Source: Butyrivibrio sp. AE3004 (lineage in GTDB: Bacteria; Bacillota; Clostridia; Lachnospirales; Lachnospiraceae). From it: a stretch of 64,000 nt of DNA. Positions 35,909-45,084 of this stretch are shown here, in pieces (position 1 is the stretch's first letter; the number at the start of each line of letters is the position of its first letter). The position numbers were made by a program, and so were the translations under genes. A model generated the notes under the pieces. That model saw nothing but the letters and a program-made list of their open reading frames with translations. It was not told where the DNA came from and ran no database searches. The stretch spans positions 2,108,001 to 2,172,000 of the forward strand of contig NZ_JNLQ01000002.1 of the NCBI RefSeq assembly GCF_000703165.1, in the 5' to 3' direction.

Positions 35909-37837
35909 ATGAAAATCAAAGATCTTTTAAGCAAAGAAGGGGTTAGCTTAAATCAGACCGCAGCAGATCAGGGTGCTGCAATTGATTTGATGGTAGCACT
36001 TCATGACAAAGTTGGTAACCTTAATAACAAGGCTGATTTCAAAGCAGCTATTGAGGCAAGAGAAGCAAAAGGCTCTACAGCGGTAGGTATGGGGATAGCC
36101 GTTCCGCACGCAAAGACAGCAGCCGTTAAGAAGGCCGGTCTTGTTGCCATCACCGTTCCTTCCGGTGTTGATTACAAGTCACTCGACAATCAGCCCAGTA
36201 AGCTTCTGTTTATGATAGCCGCTCCTGACGGCGCAGCCGACACTCATCTCGAAGTATTGTCAAAGCTTATGACAATGCTCATGGATCAGGCTTTCACAAA
36301 GTCACTTATCGAAGCCAAGACTCCCGAGGAATTCATTGACCTCATCGACAAACAGGAGGATGCTCGCGACAAGAAGTCAGCAGAAAAAGAAAGCTCCGCT
36401 CCTGCTCCGGCAAAAGCAGGTCTTAAGATTCTCGGTGTAACAGCCTGCCCTACAGGTATTGCTCATACATATATGGCAGCTGAAGCTCTTGAGCAGTGTG
36501 CTAAGGAACAGGGTCACTCAATCAAGGTTGAGACAGATGGTTCCGGCGGTGCCAAGAACGTTCTTACAGATGCTGAAATCGCAGCTGCTGACGTCATCAT
36601 TATCGCAGCTGATAAAAACGTTGAAATGGGCCGTTTCAATGGCAAGAAGGTCATCAAGGCTTCCACAGCCGATGCAATCCATCATTCAAGTGATCTTTTG
36701 GCACGTGCCGCATCGGGAGATGTTCCTGTTTATCAGCACACAGGCGCTATTTCCAAGAGCAGTTCTTCAATGGATAACGAAAGTGCCGGAAGAAAAGCAT
36801 ATAAACACCTTATGAACGGTGTATCACACATGCTTCCATTCGTTATTGGCGGTGGTATCCTGATTGCGATTGCTTTCCTTCTTGACGACTATTCAATTGA
36901 TCCCAGCAACTTTGGTACCAATACTCCTGTTGCTGCATGGTTCAAGACAATCGGCGGAACAGCATTCGGATTCATGCTTCCTATCTTGGCAGGCTTTATA
37001 GCTCAGAGTATTGCAGATCGTCCCGGTCTTGCAGTTGGTTTCGTAGGTGGTGCTCTTGCTTCTACAGGTGCTACATTTGCATCTCCCGGCGGTGGTATTC
37101 CTTCCGCTTTCCTCGGAGCTCTTGTTGCAGGTTTCGCAGCGGGTTATATCGTACTTGCTATCAGAAAGATCACTGACGGTCTTCCGGCAGCTCTTGAAGG
37201 AATCAAACCCGTACTCATCTACCCTCTTTGCGGTATCATGATAATAGGTCTTGTAATGTGTGCGATCAACCCTCTTGTTGGAGCACTTAATGCATGGATT
37301 TCAGGAGTTCTTACAGGAATGAGCAGCGGTTCAATCATCGTTCTCGGAATCCTTCTTGGCGCAATGATGGCAACCGACATGGGTGGTCCTCTCAATAAGG
37401 CAGCTTATGTATTCGGTACTGCAGCACTTGCTAACCAGAATGAAACAGGCTACATGATCATGGCAGCAGTTATGGTTGGTGGTATGGTTCCTCCTATTGC
37501 TATCGCACTTGCTACCATATTCTTCAAGAACAAGTTCACAGAAGGTGAAAGAAAGTCAGGTCCCGTTAACTTCATCATGGGTCTTTGCTTCATTACAGAA
37601 GGTGCTATTCCTTTCGCAGCAGCCGATCCGCTTCACGTAATTCCTTCACTTATGATTGGCTCAGGACTTGCAGGTGCACTTTCAATGGCATTTAAATGCA
37701 CACTTATGGCTCCTCACGGCGGAATCTTCGTATTCCCTGTTGTTGGTAACGTAGCAATGTATCTCGTAGCACTTCTTGTTGGATCTGTTGCAGGTGCAAT
37801 AATGCTTGGCATTCTCAAAAAGAATGTAAACGAATAA
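35909..37837 (+). CDS. fruA: PTS fructose transporter EIIABC
   Basis: A 642-residue fructose phosphotransferase permease with domain order IIA-IIB-IIC. IIA (about 1-150) has the phosphorylated His67 in VPHAKT; a Lys/Ala/Pro linker follows. IIB (about 170-270) has Cys180 in VTACPTGIAHTYMAAE. IIC (about 295-640) has about ten spans with GVSHMLPFVIGGG and the FITEGAIPFAAADP loop. It imports fructose as fructose 1-phosphate, the substrate of FruK. All three domains look intact. A ribosome binding site (GGGAG) precedes the ATG. Confidence 0.96.
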   Translation: MKIKDLLSKEGVSLNQTAADQGAAIDLMVALHDKVGNLNNKADFKAAIEAREAKGSTAVGMGIAVPHAKTAAVKKAGLVAITVPSGVDYKSLDNQPSKLLFMIAAPDGAADTHLEVLSKLMTMLMDQAFTKSLIEAKTPEEFIDLIDKQEDARDKKSAEKESSAPAPAKAGLKILGVTACPTGIAHTYMAAEALEQCAKEQGHSIKVETDGSGGAKNVLTDAEIAAADVIIIAADKNVEMGRFNGKKVIKASTADAIHHSSDLLARAASGDVPVYQHTGAISKSSSSMDNESAGRKAYKHLMNGVSHMLPFVIGGGILIAIAFLLDDYSIDPSNFGTNTPVAAWFKTIGGTAFGFMLPILAGFIAQSIADRPGLAVGFVGGALASTGATFASPGGGIPSAFLGALVAGFAAGYIVLAIRKITDGLPAALEGIKPVLIYPLCGIMIIGLVMCAINPLVGALNAWISGVLTGMSSGSIIVLGILLGAMMATDMGGPLNKAAYVFGTAALANQNETGYMIMAAVMVGGMVPPIAIALATIFFKNKFTEGERKSGPVNFIMGLCFITEGAIPFAAADPLHVIPSLMIGSGLAGALSMAFKCTLMAPHGGIFVFPVVGNVAMYLVALLVGSVAGAIMLGILKKNVNE

Positions 37838-37871
37838 TTTAATACAGAAACAAATAAATTTAACCCATAGC

Positions 37872-37930
37872 ATGCAACCCTTCCTACACATAAAGTATAA
37901 AGGGTTGCATCCGGTAAAAAAACGGATGCA
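37872..37930 (+). promoter_or_regulatory. Mutually exclusive hairpins between fruA and ptsH
   Basis: Hairpin A pairs ATGCAACCCTT (37872-37882) with AAGGGTTGCAT (37900-37910). Hairpin B pairs TGCATCCG (37906-37913) with CGGATGCA (37923-37930). They share bases 37906-37910, so they compete. Hairpin A has no T-tract after it. The arrangement could set the ptsHI level relative to fruA or protect the mRNA. Confidence 0.55.
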
Positions 37931-37962
37931 GGGTTAAGCTCAGAAAGAAGAGGTAATAAAAA

Positions 37963-38226
37963 ATGGTATCTAAAAATATTACAGTAAAGAACGAACAGGG
38001 CATGCATATGCGTCCCGCAAGTCTCCTTTCACAGAAGGCAACTCCTTTTGACAGCGATGTAAAAATCCTGTTCAACGGAAACAGTTATGACTGCAAGAGC
38101 GTTATGTTCCTTATGAGTGCATGCATCAAATGCGGTTCTGACATAGTGCTTCAGTGCGAAGGTCCTGACGAAGAGAAAGCACTTGCTGAGCTCTCTGAAT
38201 TTATCGAGTCCGGTATGGGTGATTGA
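37963..38226 (+). CDS. ptsH: HPr phosphocarrier protein of the PTS
   Basis: An 87-residue HPr. His15, the site phosphorylated by enzyme I, is in EQGMHMRPAS. Ser46, the regulatory site of HPr kinase, is present in DCKSVMFLMS. The usual GLHARPA and GVMSL sequences are altered (GMHMRP, FLMSAC), so this is a somewhat divergent HPr. It is coded between fruA and ptsI in one operon, which is uncommon. AAGAGGTAA precedes the ATG. Confidence 0.93.
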   Translation: MVSKNITVKNEQGMHMRPASLLSQKATPFDSDVKILFNGNSYDCKSVMFLMSACIKCGSDIVLQCEGPDEEKALAELSEFIESGMGD

Positions 38227-38246
38227 TTATTATTTATTAAAAGTAT

Positions 38247-38273
38247 GCTCTCCGGCATTTTTTGCCGGGGAGC
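38247..38273 (+). terminator. Weak terminator or attenuator between ptsH and ptsI
   Basis: An 11-bp GC-rich stem (38247-38257 with 38263-38273, one G-T pair) with a T5 loop, followed only by TGTTTCT. The poor T-tract suggests partial termination or a processing signal, leaving less ptsI than ptsH message. Confidence 0.6.
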
Positions 38274-38300
38274 TGTTTCTATATAAACGGAGGATTTTAA

Positions 38301-40007
38301 ATGTACAAAGGAATAGCTGCATCAAGAGGAATCGGAATCGGAAGCATCTGCAGAATCGTCGAACAGGACCTTTCTTTTGAGGCCAGACAGATTACGGATT
38401 CCGCTGCTGAAAAAGATCGTTTTCATAAGGCAATTTCCGATTTTGTTGAAGAGACAAACGCTATGGCAGAGGATGTAAGAAAGCGTATAGGCCCCAAAGA
38501 AGCCGAAATACTTCAGGGTCACGCTGTAATGATTTCCGATCCAGCCATGTCAGGTGAAATGGACAAGATGATTGATTCCGGTCAGTGCGCAGAGGCTGCA
38601 CTCACTGCTGTATGTGATATGTTCATAGGCATGTTTTCCAAAATGGATGATGATATGATGCGTCAAAGAGCATCCGATATTGCTGACGTTAAGGTAAGTG
38701 TTCTTAAAAAGCTTCTCGGAATCGAGGATGTTGATATCAGCAAGGTTGCTCCGGGTACAGTCCTTGTCTGCAAAGACCTTACGCCTTCAATGACTTCTCA
38801 GATAGTCAAAGAAAACGTAACCGGCATCATCACCGAAATAGGCGGAAAGACCTCTCACTCTGCTATCCTTGCTAGAGCCCTGGAAATCCCCGCTGTCCTC
38901 TCCGTTCCCGGAATTGTTGATGAAGTAAAGGATAAGGATACTGCTATAATCGACGGAACAGAGGGCGATGTTTTCATCAATCCCGATGGTGAAATTCTCT
39001 CAAAGTACATGCTTAAGCGTGAAGAGTTTATACGCAAGCAGTCAGAGTTAAAAACCTTTATCGGAAAAGAAACCGTCAATGCAGACGGCACAAAGCTTGA
39101 GCTTTTCTGCAATATCGGAACTCCTAAGGATGCAAAAAAAGCTATGGAATGTGACGGCGAAGGCATAGGTCTTTTCCGCTCCGAATTTCTTTTTATGGAT
39201 AATACTCATCTTCCTTCCGAAGATGAACAGTTCGAAGCTTACAAAGAAGCGGTTCAGACTATGGATGAACGCTGTGTGATCATCCGTACCCTGGATATTG
39301 GCGGTGACAAGGATATCCCTTATCTCGGACTTGAGAAAGAGGAAAATCCCTTCCTTGGCTACAGAGCTGTCCGCTATTGTCTTGGTAACGAAGAGATTTA
39401 CAAGACACAGCTTCGTGCAATTGTCAGAGCAAGTGCTTTCGGTAAGGTAAAGATAATGGTTCCTCTCGTAACCACTGTCGATGAAGTAAGAAGTGTCAAA
39501 AAACTTGTTAATGAAATCAAAGATGCGCTTTTGGCAGAAGGCATTGATTTTGATAAGGATATTGAAGTTGGCTGCATGATAGAGACAGCATCCGCTTCTC
39601 TTATTGCCGATCTGCTTGCGAAGGAAGCTGATTTCTTCTCAATAGGAACAAACGATCTTACTCAGTACACCATGAGTGTTGACAGAGGAAATCCCAAGGT
39701 TGCTTACCTTTATTCCTCCTTCCAGCCGTCAGTTCTGCGCTCAATAAGATATATTATCGAATGCGGCAAAAAAGCCGGTATTCCTGTAGGCATGTGCGGC
39801 GAAGCTGCTGCAGATCCTCTCATGATCCCGCTACTTATGTCCTTCGGACTTGATGAGTACAGCGTTAATCCGGTTCTTGTTCTCACTGCCCGCTGCATCA
39901 TCTCCAAGTGGTCAAAGGCTGAGGCTGATGCCCTTACAGAAAAGATAATGTCCATGTCCACAGAATCCGAAATCGTAGCTGCTCTTAAGGAAGCTGCAAA
40001 GGAATAA
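38301..40007 (+). CDS. ptsI: PTS enzyme I (phosphoenolpyruvate-protein phosphotransferase)
   Basis: A 568-residue enzyme I that takes phosphate from PEP and passes it to HPr. The phospho-His186 is in GGKTSHSAILARA. The C-terminal PEP-binding part has GIGLFRSEFLFM, RTLDIGGDKDIPY, GCMIETASA and FFSIGTNDLTQYT, and the active-site Cys is in VGMCGEAA. Length is normal. GGAGGATT precedes the ATG. It is the last gene of the fru operon. Confidence 0.96.
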   Translation: MYKGIAASRGIGIGSICRIVEQDLSFEARQITDSAAEKDRFHKAISDFVEETNAMAEDVRKRIGPKEAEILQGHAVMISDPAMSGEMDKMIDSGQCAEAALTAVCDMFIGMFSKMDDDMMRQRASDIADVKVSVLKKLLGIEDVDISKVAPGTVLVCKDLTPSMTSQIVKENVTGIITEIGGKTSHSAILARALEIPAVLSVPGIVDEVKDKDTAIIDGTEGDVFINPDGEILSKYMLKREEFIRKQSELKTFIGKETVNADGTKLELFCNIGTPKDAKKAMECDGEGIGLFRSEFLFMDNTHLPSEDEQFEAYKEAVQTMDERCVIIRTLDIGGDKDIPYLGLEKEENPFLGYRAVRYCLGNEEIYKTQLRAIVRASAFGKVKIMVPLVTTVDEVRSVKKLVNEIKDALLAEGIDFDKDIEVGCMIETASASLIADLLAKEADFFSIGTNDLTQYTMSVDRGNPKVAYLYSSFQPSVLRSIRYIIECGKKAGIPVGMCGEAAADPLMIPLLMSFGLDEYSVNPVLVLTARCIISKWSKAEADALTEKIMSMSTESEIVAALKEAAKE

Positions 40008-40020
40008 TAATCATTTTTTA

Positions 40021-40062
40021 AAAAAACTCCGGACGAGTATCAATCATACTCGCCCGGTTTTT
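40021..40062. terminator. Bidirectional terminator
   Basis: CGAGTAT (40034-40040) pairs with ATACTCG (40046-40052), extended by CCGG pairs, with A and T runs on the flanks. It lies between the convergent ptsI and DHHW genes. Confidence 0.85.
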
Positions 40063-40122
40063 TAGACATATTTCCGAATGTTTCCCACTATTTTCACTTA
40101 ATATTTCACAAATGCCATACCG

Positions 40123-41301
40123 TTAAAAAATCCCGCCAATTCCCGTATCGTTGTCTATTGTATTCATGTTGTAGAGAATCAGGACATCCGTGATTTCCGA
40201 ATGCTCATTTATAAATTTTGAAGGACCACCTTTGTAGTACCTCGTATCAAAAATATATATTGTGTGGTAATGGCCGATCAGGAAAGGCACCATACTGTTT
40301 GCATAACTGTCCTTTACAATAGCAAGTCCTCCGCTTTCCACCGCTTCATTTGTTATTGTCACCATTGGATGTATATTATTCAGGAAATACGAGTACTTAT
40401 CCTTCTGCGCAAGATATTCCTCATTATATGGGGTATCCGTTACTTCTCCCGTATCCGAATATTCAACTGAAATTTTCCAATCAGGATGTGCTGCTGAGGT
40501 TATAGTATCAGTACCAAAATATTCATCATTCAGTTTTGAAAAAATAGTTCCTTTAAAATCTGTTGATACATCCGTAAGTGTGTAATCCGAAAGCGGTATG
40601 GTATCAAGTCCTGCAGCCTTACAATATGCCTCATATCCCACATACGCGCCATAGGTTGTCCAATGATGATCTGTCCTATAATATAGCCTTTTGTCAAAAT
40701 TAACCATCTTCAAAGCCGTTTCTGCATCGATTGTTAAAAGTGAATCCGGCATAGATGTATATATTTCTTCAATTGTCCTATGTTGAGCATTTCTCTTATC
40801 AGCAGGAACATGATCCGGTAAAGTATCGTAATTTATTTCTATGGCAGTCGGTACAAGCATCAGTCTGCATTTTGCATTTTGTACATTCTCTGCAAGCTTT
40901 GAAAACTGCTCGATCTGTTTTTGTGTATTTTTCGGAGTATCATACTCTTCTATAAGTGAACCATCCTTCGCAAGATATACACCGTTTATCTCTTTTCTAC
41001 CACTTAATCTTTGAGCTTCAGCCATAAGCGTCATAAGCGTATCCCTAAGCGGAAAATGATCTGCCGCATAGTTTTCAAGCCCTTCCGTGAAGCTTCCGCT
41101 TTTGACGTTCTCAAATTTTAATACCGGCAGCTTTGCCAGTGTTCTGTTTTCATTTACCGAAAAGTCCTTTTTCTCAAACGCAAAAAAAGCAATAATGAAT
41201 AAAAACATAATCCCGCATATAATATATACGAGAATCCTGTCAGTAAGCCTTATTTTTTCTTCATCATCCTGTCTCTTACTTTTCAATTCTTTATTTCCCA
41301 T
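40123..41301 (-). CDS. DHHW/AlgX-like surface polysaccharide modification protein
   Basis: A 392-residue protein with one N-terminal membrane span (about residues 24-44) and an extracellular SGNH-like domain carrying YRTDHHWTTYGAY, the DHHW motif. DHHW proteins act with MBOAT acyltransferases to O-acylate extracellular glycans, in the manner of AlgX/AlgJ with AlgI. A SYANSMVPFL segment near the C-terminus fits the catalytic Ser region. It is the last gene of the four-gene operon. The ribosome binding site (AAGGA) is rather far from the ATG. Confidence 0.85.
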   Translation of the reverse strand: MGNKELKSKRQDDEEKIRLTDRILVYIICGIMFLFIIAFFAFEKKDFSVNENRTLAKLPVLKFENVKSGSFTEGLENYAADHFPLRDTLMTLMAEAQRLSGRKEINGVYLAKDGSLIEEYDTPKNTQKQIEQFSKLAENVQNAKCRLMLVPTAIEINYDTLPDHVPADKRNAQHRTIEEIYTSMPDSLLTIDAETALKMVNFDKRLYYRTDHHWTTYGAYVGYEAYCKAAGLDTIPLSDYTLTDVSTDFKGTIFSKLNDEYFGTDTITSAAHPDWKISVEYSDTGEVTDTPYNEEYLAQKDKYSYFLNNIHPMVTITNEAVESGGLAIVKDSYANSMVPFLIGHYHTIYIFDTRYYKGGPSKFINEHSEITDVLILYNMNTIDNDTGIGGIF

Positions 41302-41397
41302 AATAATTCATTCGTCCTTATTTCCTATTTGGAACTGTATCAATAATCTCAGCCATGTTTTTTAGTCTGTATTTATACTTATTTTCATCAATCGATA

Positions 41398-42804
41398 TCA
41401 GAATCTAAAGTACAGAAATGGATTATAGGTATCTCTGACAAGGCTCGATACCGCAAGCAAAAACAGGCCTGTCATCACAGCCCCGAAAGCAACCCTTACT
41501 GCCTGACAGGCAATGCTTTCACCTGAAAGTTGTTTTCTAAGGCGTGGATAAACAGGAAATGCGAATACTATCGCTACAATAAGCACAATAAGATAATTAC
41601 CTGTATACCACAAAAATTCCTGACCATAAAAAGCATTACCCGGAATTCCCACAAGCTTTACAAAATAGCGCCCCATTTCGTAAAGATCGTCAAAAGTGAA
41701 TATTCCAAAACCAAAAACTACAATTATAACCGCATACAGGTGCTGTAAAATTTGGGGAATTTTAGAAAGCCACTTTCCCCAAATATATTTTTCAAGAGTA
41801 AGAAGAGTCCCGTGATAAAGTCCCCATAGTACAAAATTCCATGACGCTCCGTGCCACAATCCTGTAAGGAACCATACAACAAAGATGTTTCTTAGATGCT
41901 TTACAGTCCCTACGCGATTTCCGCCAAGAGGAATATATACATAATCCTTGAACCAGGTAGAAAGTGAAATATGCCATCTGTGCCAAAAATCAGTAATGGA
42001 TGTGGCACTTAAAGGATACACAAAGTTTTCAGGAAAATGAAAACCAAGCATACGCCCAAGTCCTATAGCCATATCACTATATGCGCTAAAATCATAGTAT
42101 AACTGAAGGGTAAAGCACAAAAGGCCAAGCCAGGCTGTTACAATTGAAATATCTTCAGCTACCCTAATGGTATCCCAAAGAGCCCCTATCTGATTTGCTA
42201 TCAATACCTTTCGAAGAAGACCCAGAATAAACCTTTTCATACCTGATATAAATTTGTCTTCTTTTATTTCTCTTTTATGAAGTTCGTCCTGAACTGTACT
42301 AAAGCGTACGATAGGTCCCGCGATCAGTTGTGGGAACATAGAGACATACGTAAGATAGTCAAGGTAATTATGCTCAACTTTTACCCTGCCTTTATAGACA
42401 TCTATGGAATAGCTTGCAGTCTGGAAAGTATAAAAGCTAATTCCAACCGGAAGAGCAATCCCCGGAAGTCCACGGTCAAACGGAGTAAGGTAATTCCAGA
42501 TGCCCACAACAAAATCAGCATATTTAAAAAATCCCAGGAGAGAAAAATTTATCAAAAGTGCTGTCACAAGAAAAACTCTTTTCCTAAAAACAGATGTCCC
42601 ATATTTTTCCTGAAGAATGCCGTCAGTATAATCCACAAAGGATGACAATAGCATAAGCAGAATGTATATAGGCTCTCCCCATGCGTAAAACAAAAGACTA
42701 AAAGCAAGCAGGACGAAATTTTTCGTCCTGCCGGGAAATGCAAAATATAAGATCAAAAATGCCGGTAAAAAAAAGAACAAAAAAGTAAGACTACTGAATA
42801 CCAC
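41398..42804 (-). CDS. MBOAT family O-acyltransferase (AlgI/DltB-like)
   Basis: A 468-residue integral membrane acyltransferase with about ten spans. The hallmark regions are SATSITDFWHRWHISLSTWF, KDYVYIPLGGNRVG and FLTGLWHGASWNFVLWG; the second includes the family's catalytic His in LWHGA. It would move acyl groups across the membrane for transfer to a surface glycan. The start codon is GTG at 42804, 6 bases after the DUF4358 stop. The sugar target is unknown. Confidence 0.93.
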   Translation of the reverse strand: MVFSSLTFLFFFLPAFLILYFAFPGRTKNFVLLAFSLLFYAWGEPIYILLMLLSSFVDYTDGILQEKYGTSVFRKRVFLVTALLINFSLLGFFKYADFVVGIWNYLTPFDRGLPGIALPVGISFYTFQTASYSIDVYKGRVKVEHNYLDYLTYVSMFPQLIAGPIVRFSTVQDELHKREIKEDKFISGMKRFILGLLRKVLIANQIGALWDTIRVAEDISIVTAWLGLLCFTLQLYYDFSAYSDMAIGLGRMLGFHFPENFVYPLSATSITDFWHRWHISLSTWFKDYVYIPLGGNRVGTVKHLRNIFVVWFLTGLWHGASWNFVLWGLYHGTLLTLEKYIWGKWLSKIPQILQHLYAVIIVVFGFGIFTFDDLYEMGRYFVKLVGIPGNAFYGQEFLWYTGNYLIVLIVAIVFAFPVYPRLRKQLSGESIACQAVRVAFGAVMTGLFLLAVSSLVRDTYNPFLYFRF

Positions 42805-42810
42805 TACTGT

Positions 42811-43383
42811 TTATTCCCCCAAAAGACCCTTCTTAATTATTTCCTCTATTCCCTCAGCATCAGGTGAAATCACAAGATAAAGGGTATTGCCATCCTTCTT
42901 AATGGAAGCACTCGTGATAATATCAGCCTGATCAGGCAGATAATCAAGCATTTCAGGAGAAGACAGCTGCTCCAAAACAGCACTGAGTTTCCCTTCAACT
43001 TCTGCCACATTACTTTCATCTGCCACATTTAAAATGATCACTCTGTCCGCATGGACTTCATCTGCTTCTGCAAAGACATACCCCGAAAGCATTCCGGCAT
43101 CTATTCCGTAATAATTCATGAGCCAGTCAGCATCAGCTTCATACATATCAGGCAGAGTATATGCAGCTTTTATCTTTGCATAAATTTCATCCGGACTCAA
43201 AGCTGCCTTCTGTTCACCTGCATCAGTTTGTCCGGCCTGTTCTGTTCCTTGTCCGTTGTCATTCTGCTCATTGCCGGATGTCTGTATGGCGTCACCCTTC
43301 TGCGCACTGCTTCCACAGCCGGCTATTCCGAGCATCATTGCTGTTATTAGTGCCCCAAATAATATAATCTTGTTTTTTTTCAT
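42811..43383 (-). CDS. DUF4358 lipoprotein
   Basis: A 190-residue predicted lipoprotein: signal ending MLGIAGCGSS with the lipobox Cys, then a short Gln/Asn/Glu-rich linker, then a domain with LPDMYEADADWLMNYYGI and a DRVIILNVAD stretch. This matches DUF4358, from memory, a family often coded beside MBOAT and SGNH genes in Lachnospiraceae. It may support surface glycan acylation. The function is not known. Confidence 0.8.
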   Translation of the reverse strand: MKKNKIILFGALITAMMLGIAGCGSSAQKGDAIQTSGNEQNDNGQGTEQAGQTDAGEQKAALSPDEIYAKIKAAYTLPDMYEADADWLMNYYGIDAGMLSGYVFAEADEVHADRVIILNVADESNVAEVEGKLSAVLEQLSSPEMLDYLPDQADIITSASIKKDGNTLYLVISPDAEGIEEIIKKGLLGE

Positions 43384-43462
43384 ACTTCCAATCTCATTTC
43401 GATATACCGAAATATTCCTCCCCTCTGATTATGTTAGTGCTAATGTCACCAGATATTTTATT

Positions 43463-44764
43463 TTAACCGATCCCCAGTCGTTCTGCCGCATAACGTATAA
43501 GAACCAATTTCCAGACGTCATAGGCTTTATAAGATTCATGTAAAAAACCATCACTACAGAACTCTTCTTTAAGATTACCTTCTCCGTCTGAAAGTACATT
43601 TGCTATATCCAGATATCCCCAGCCATTTTGTGCGGCAAGCTCACGGACTCTTGAATTAAATGTAGCTATATTGGTGTTGTTTAGTTTTCCTTTTCCTTTA
43701 TCCTTAAGTGTGTAGGTTGCACTTAATATATTGATTTCAACGCCCGGAGACAATTCTTTTATCTTATCTACAAGCTGTGGATAAAGAGCTACAGAGTCAT
43801 CCATATTTGAGCTCACATCATTTATCCCAAAGAACAGAAAAGCTTTCCTTGCACCCATAAGCTGAATTGATTCCCATACAGGCCTCTGTACTCCCTGATA
43901 TAAAGGGTGCACACTTTTATCACTTACAGGCCAGAAGGAATTATGCAGGGACAGCGATCCCGCTGCAAGAAATTGTAGCTGTTTTAGCATGGGATCAGTA
44001 CTTTTTCCGGAGTAATTCCTAAATCCCAAAAGGACGGAATCTCCTGCGAATACCGAACCTTCATAAAAAGCACTTATCTGCTGCATCTGCTCCTCGGTAT
44101 AGCTCATGTTCTCCAGCATTTGAAGATCATATGAAACAATGAGCATTCCGTTATCGGTTGCTGTCGTTTCGGTTATGTCATCACTCAAAGTCTGCTCTGC
44201 TACTTCGTCTGTATCTGTGATTTCAACCATGTCTTTGTCAGTGGTTACAGATATATCTCTGTCTGTGTCTTCACCTATTTCTCCATCAGAGGTTTCGACC
44301 ACAGCATTGTTTGTATCTTCTGCTATTTCTCCTTTAGAGTCTTCGGCTACAGCACTACCCGTATCGTCTGTGATTTCGTCTTTTGAAGCTTTTCCTTCAA
44401 TATTTTCAGGAGCCTCTGCTTTATTACTATCATTTGTTGAAGCCACCTCAAAATCACCATTTTTTGCACTATTGCCATCGATTTCTTTTGAGTCATCAGA
44501 CTTATCAGTTTCTGTACCATCCAAGGAAACAAACGTCTTATCCTCTGTCCCCAGTACAGGTGTCTTATAAAACAACCTGTCCGCAACCTCTTCACCGACA
44601 TTCGGGGACAACTTCGGTTCCAGTGATGCTATTTTGTCTAAAGCAGCATTATTATCCAAGTATGCTTCCTGCCTAAATGCATTATTGTCAGAACTCGTAG
44701 AAAGCCCACAGGCACACAAGCTTGCAGATGCTAATGCTACGATGAGACATTTTACCCCTCTCAT
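43463..44764 (-). CDS. SGNH/GDSL hydrolase lipoprotein with acidic low-complexity linker
   Basis: A 433-residue lipoprotein (signal ending ASLCACGLS). Residues about 75-195 are a repetitive Asp/Thr/Glu/Ser-rich linker with motifs such as GEIAEDTNNAV and GEIGEDTDRDI. The C-terminal SGNH fold has the Ser in FAGDSVLLGF, a FFGINDVSSN block with Asn, and the Asp-His pair in DGFLHESY. It probably esterifies or de-esterifies surface glycans together with the MBOAT. I use the ATG at 44764, which has AAGGTG upstream, over a GTG at 44773. It is first in the operon. Confidence 0.82.
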   Translation of the reverse strand: MRGVKCLIVALASASLCACGLSTSSDNNAFRQEAYLDNNAALDKIASLEPKLSPNVGEEVADRLFYKTPVLGTEDKTFVSLDGTETDKSDDSKEIDGNSAKNGDFEVASTNDSNKAEAPENIEGKASKDEITDDTGSAVAEDSKGEIAEDTNNAVVETSDGEIGEDTDRDISVTTDKDMVEITDTDEVAEQTLSDDITETTATDNGMLIVSYDLQMLENMSYTEEQMQQISAFYEGSVFAGDSVLLGFRNYSGKSTDPMLKQLQFLAAGSLSLHNSFWPVSDKSVHPLYQGVQRPVWESIQLMGARKAFLFFGINDVSSNMDDSVALYPQLVDKIKELSPGVEINILSATYTLKDKGKGKLNNTNIATFNSRVRELAAQNGWGYLDIANVLSDGEGNLKEEFCSDGFLHESYKAYDVWKLVLIRYAAERLGIG

Positions 44765-45084
44765 TTCTCTCACCTTACAAATAATCCTCTCACTTTGAAC
44801 TTTGCTGTGCTATCGTTTAGTTATAAATTCGTTTTTGGAAAATTAAAAAGAACTCCCCCTACATATACATTATATATATTAACTCAAATAATTCCACTTA
44901 AACTATAGGTTTATGAGGGCATTTTTACAATTATATATTCAGGTCATGTTATATTTTGAATCTAATTTTATCAGATTAAATTATTTAACGCCAATCTATT
45001 GTTGCCAGGTTTATAGCGAAAATATTATAATAAAACAAACAAAATAATATTAAAAAACATACTAAATTAGTAGGAGGGGAGTTT
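44765..45084. promoter_or_regulatory. Divergent intergenic region with nhaC promoter
   Basis: This 320-base AT-rich stretch has no gene. On the plus strand, TTGCCA (45002-45007), an 18-base spacer and TATAAT (45026-45031) form a promoter for nhaC about 55 bases from its start. On the minus strand a TATAAT (44869-44874) about 105 bases before the SGNH gene is the likely -10, with a poor -35. Confidence 0.6.

Noticed and set aside
36937..37176. Serine/arginine-rich small ORF inside fruA
   Set aside because: It is a shifted frame of the conserved IIC domain and has no independent start signal.
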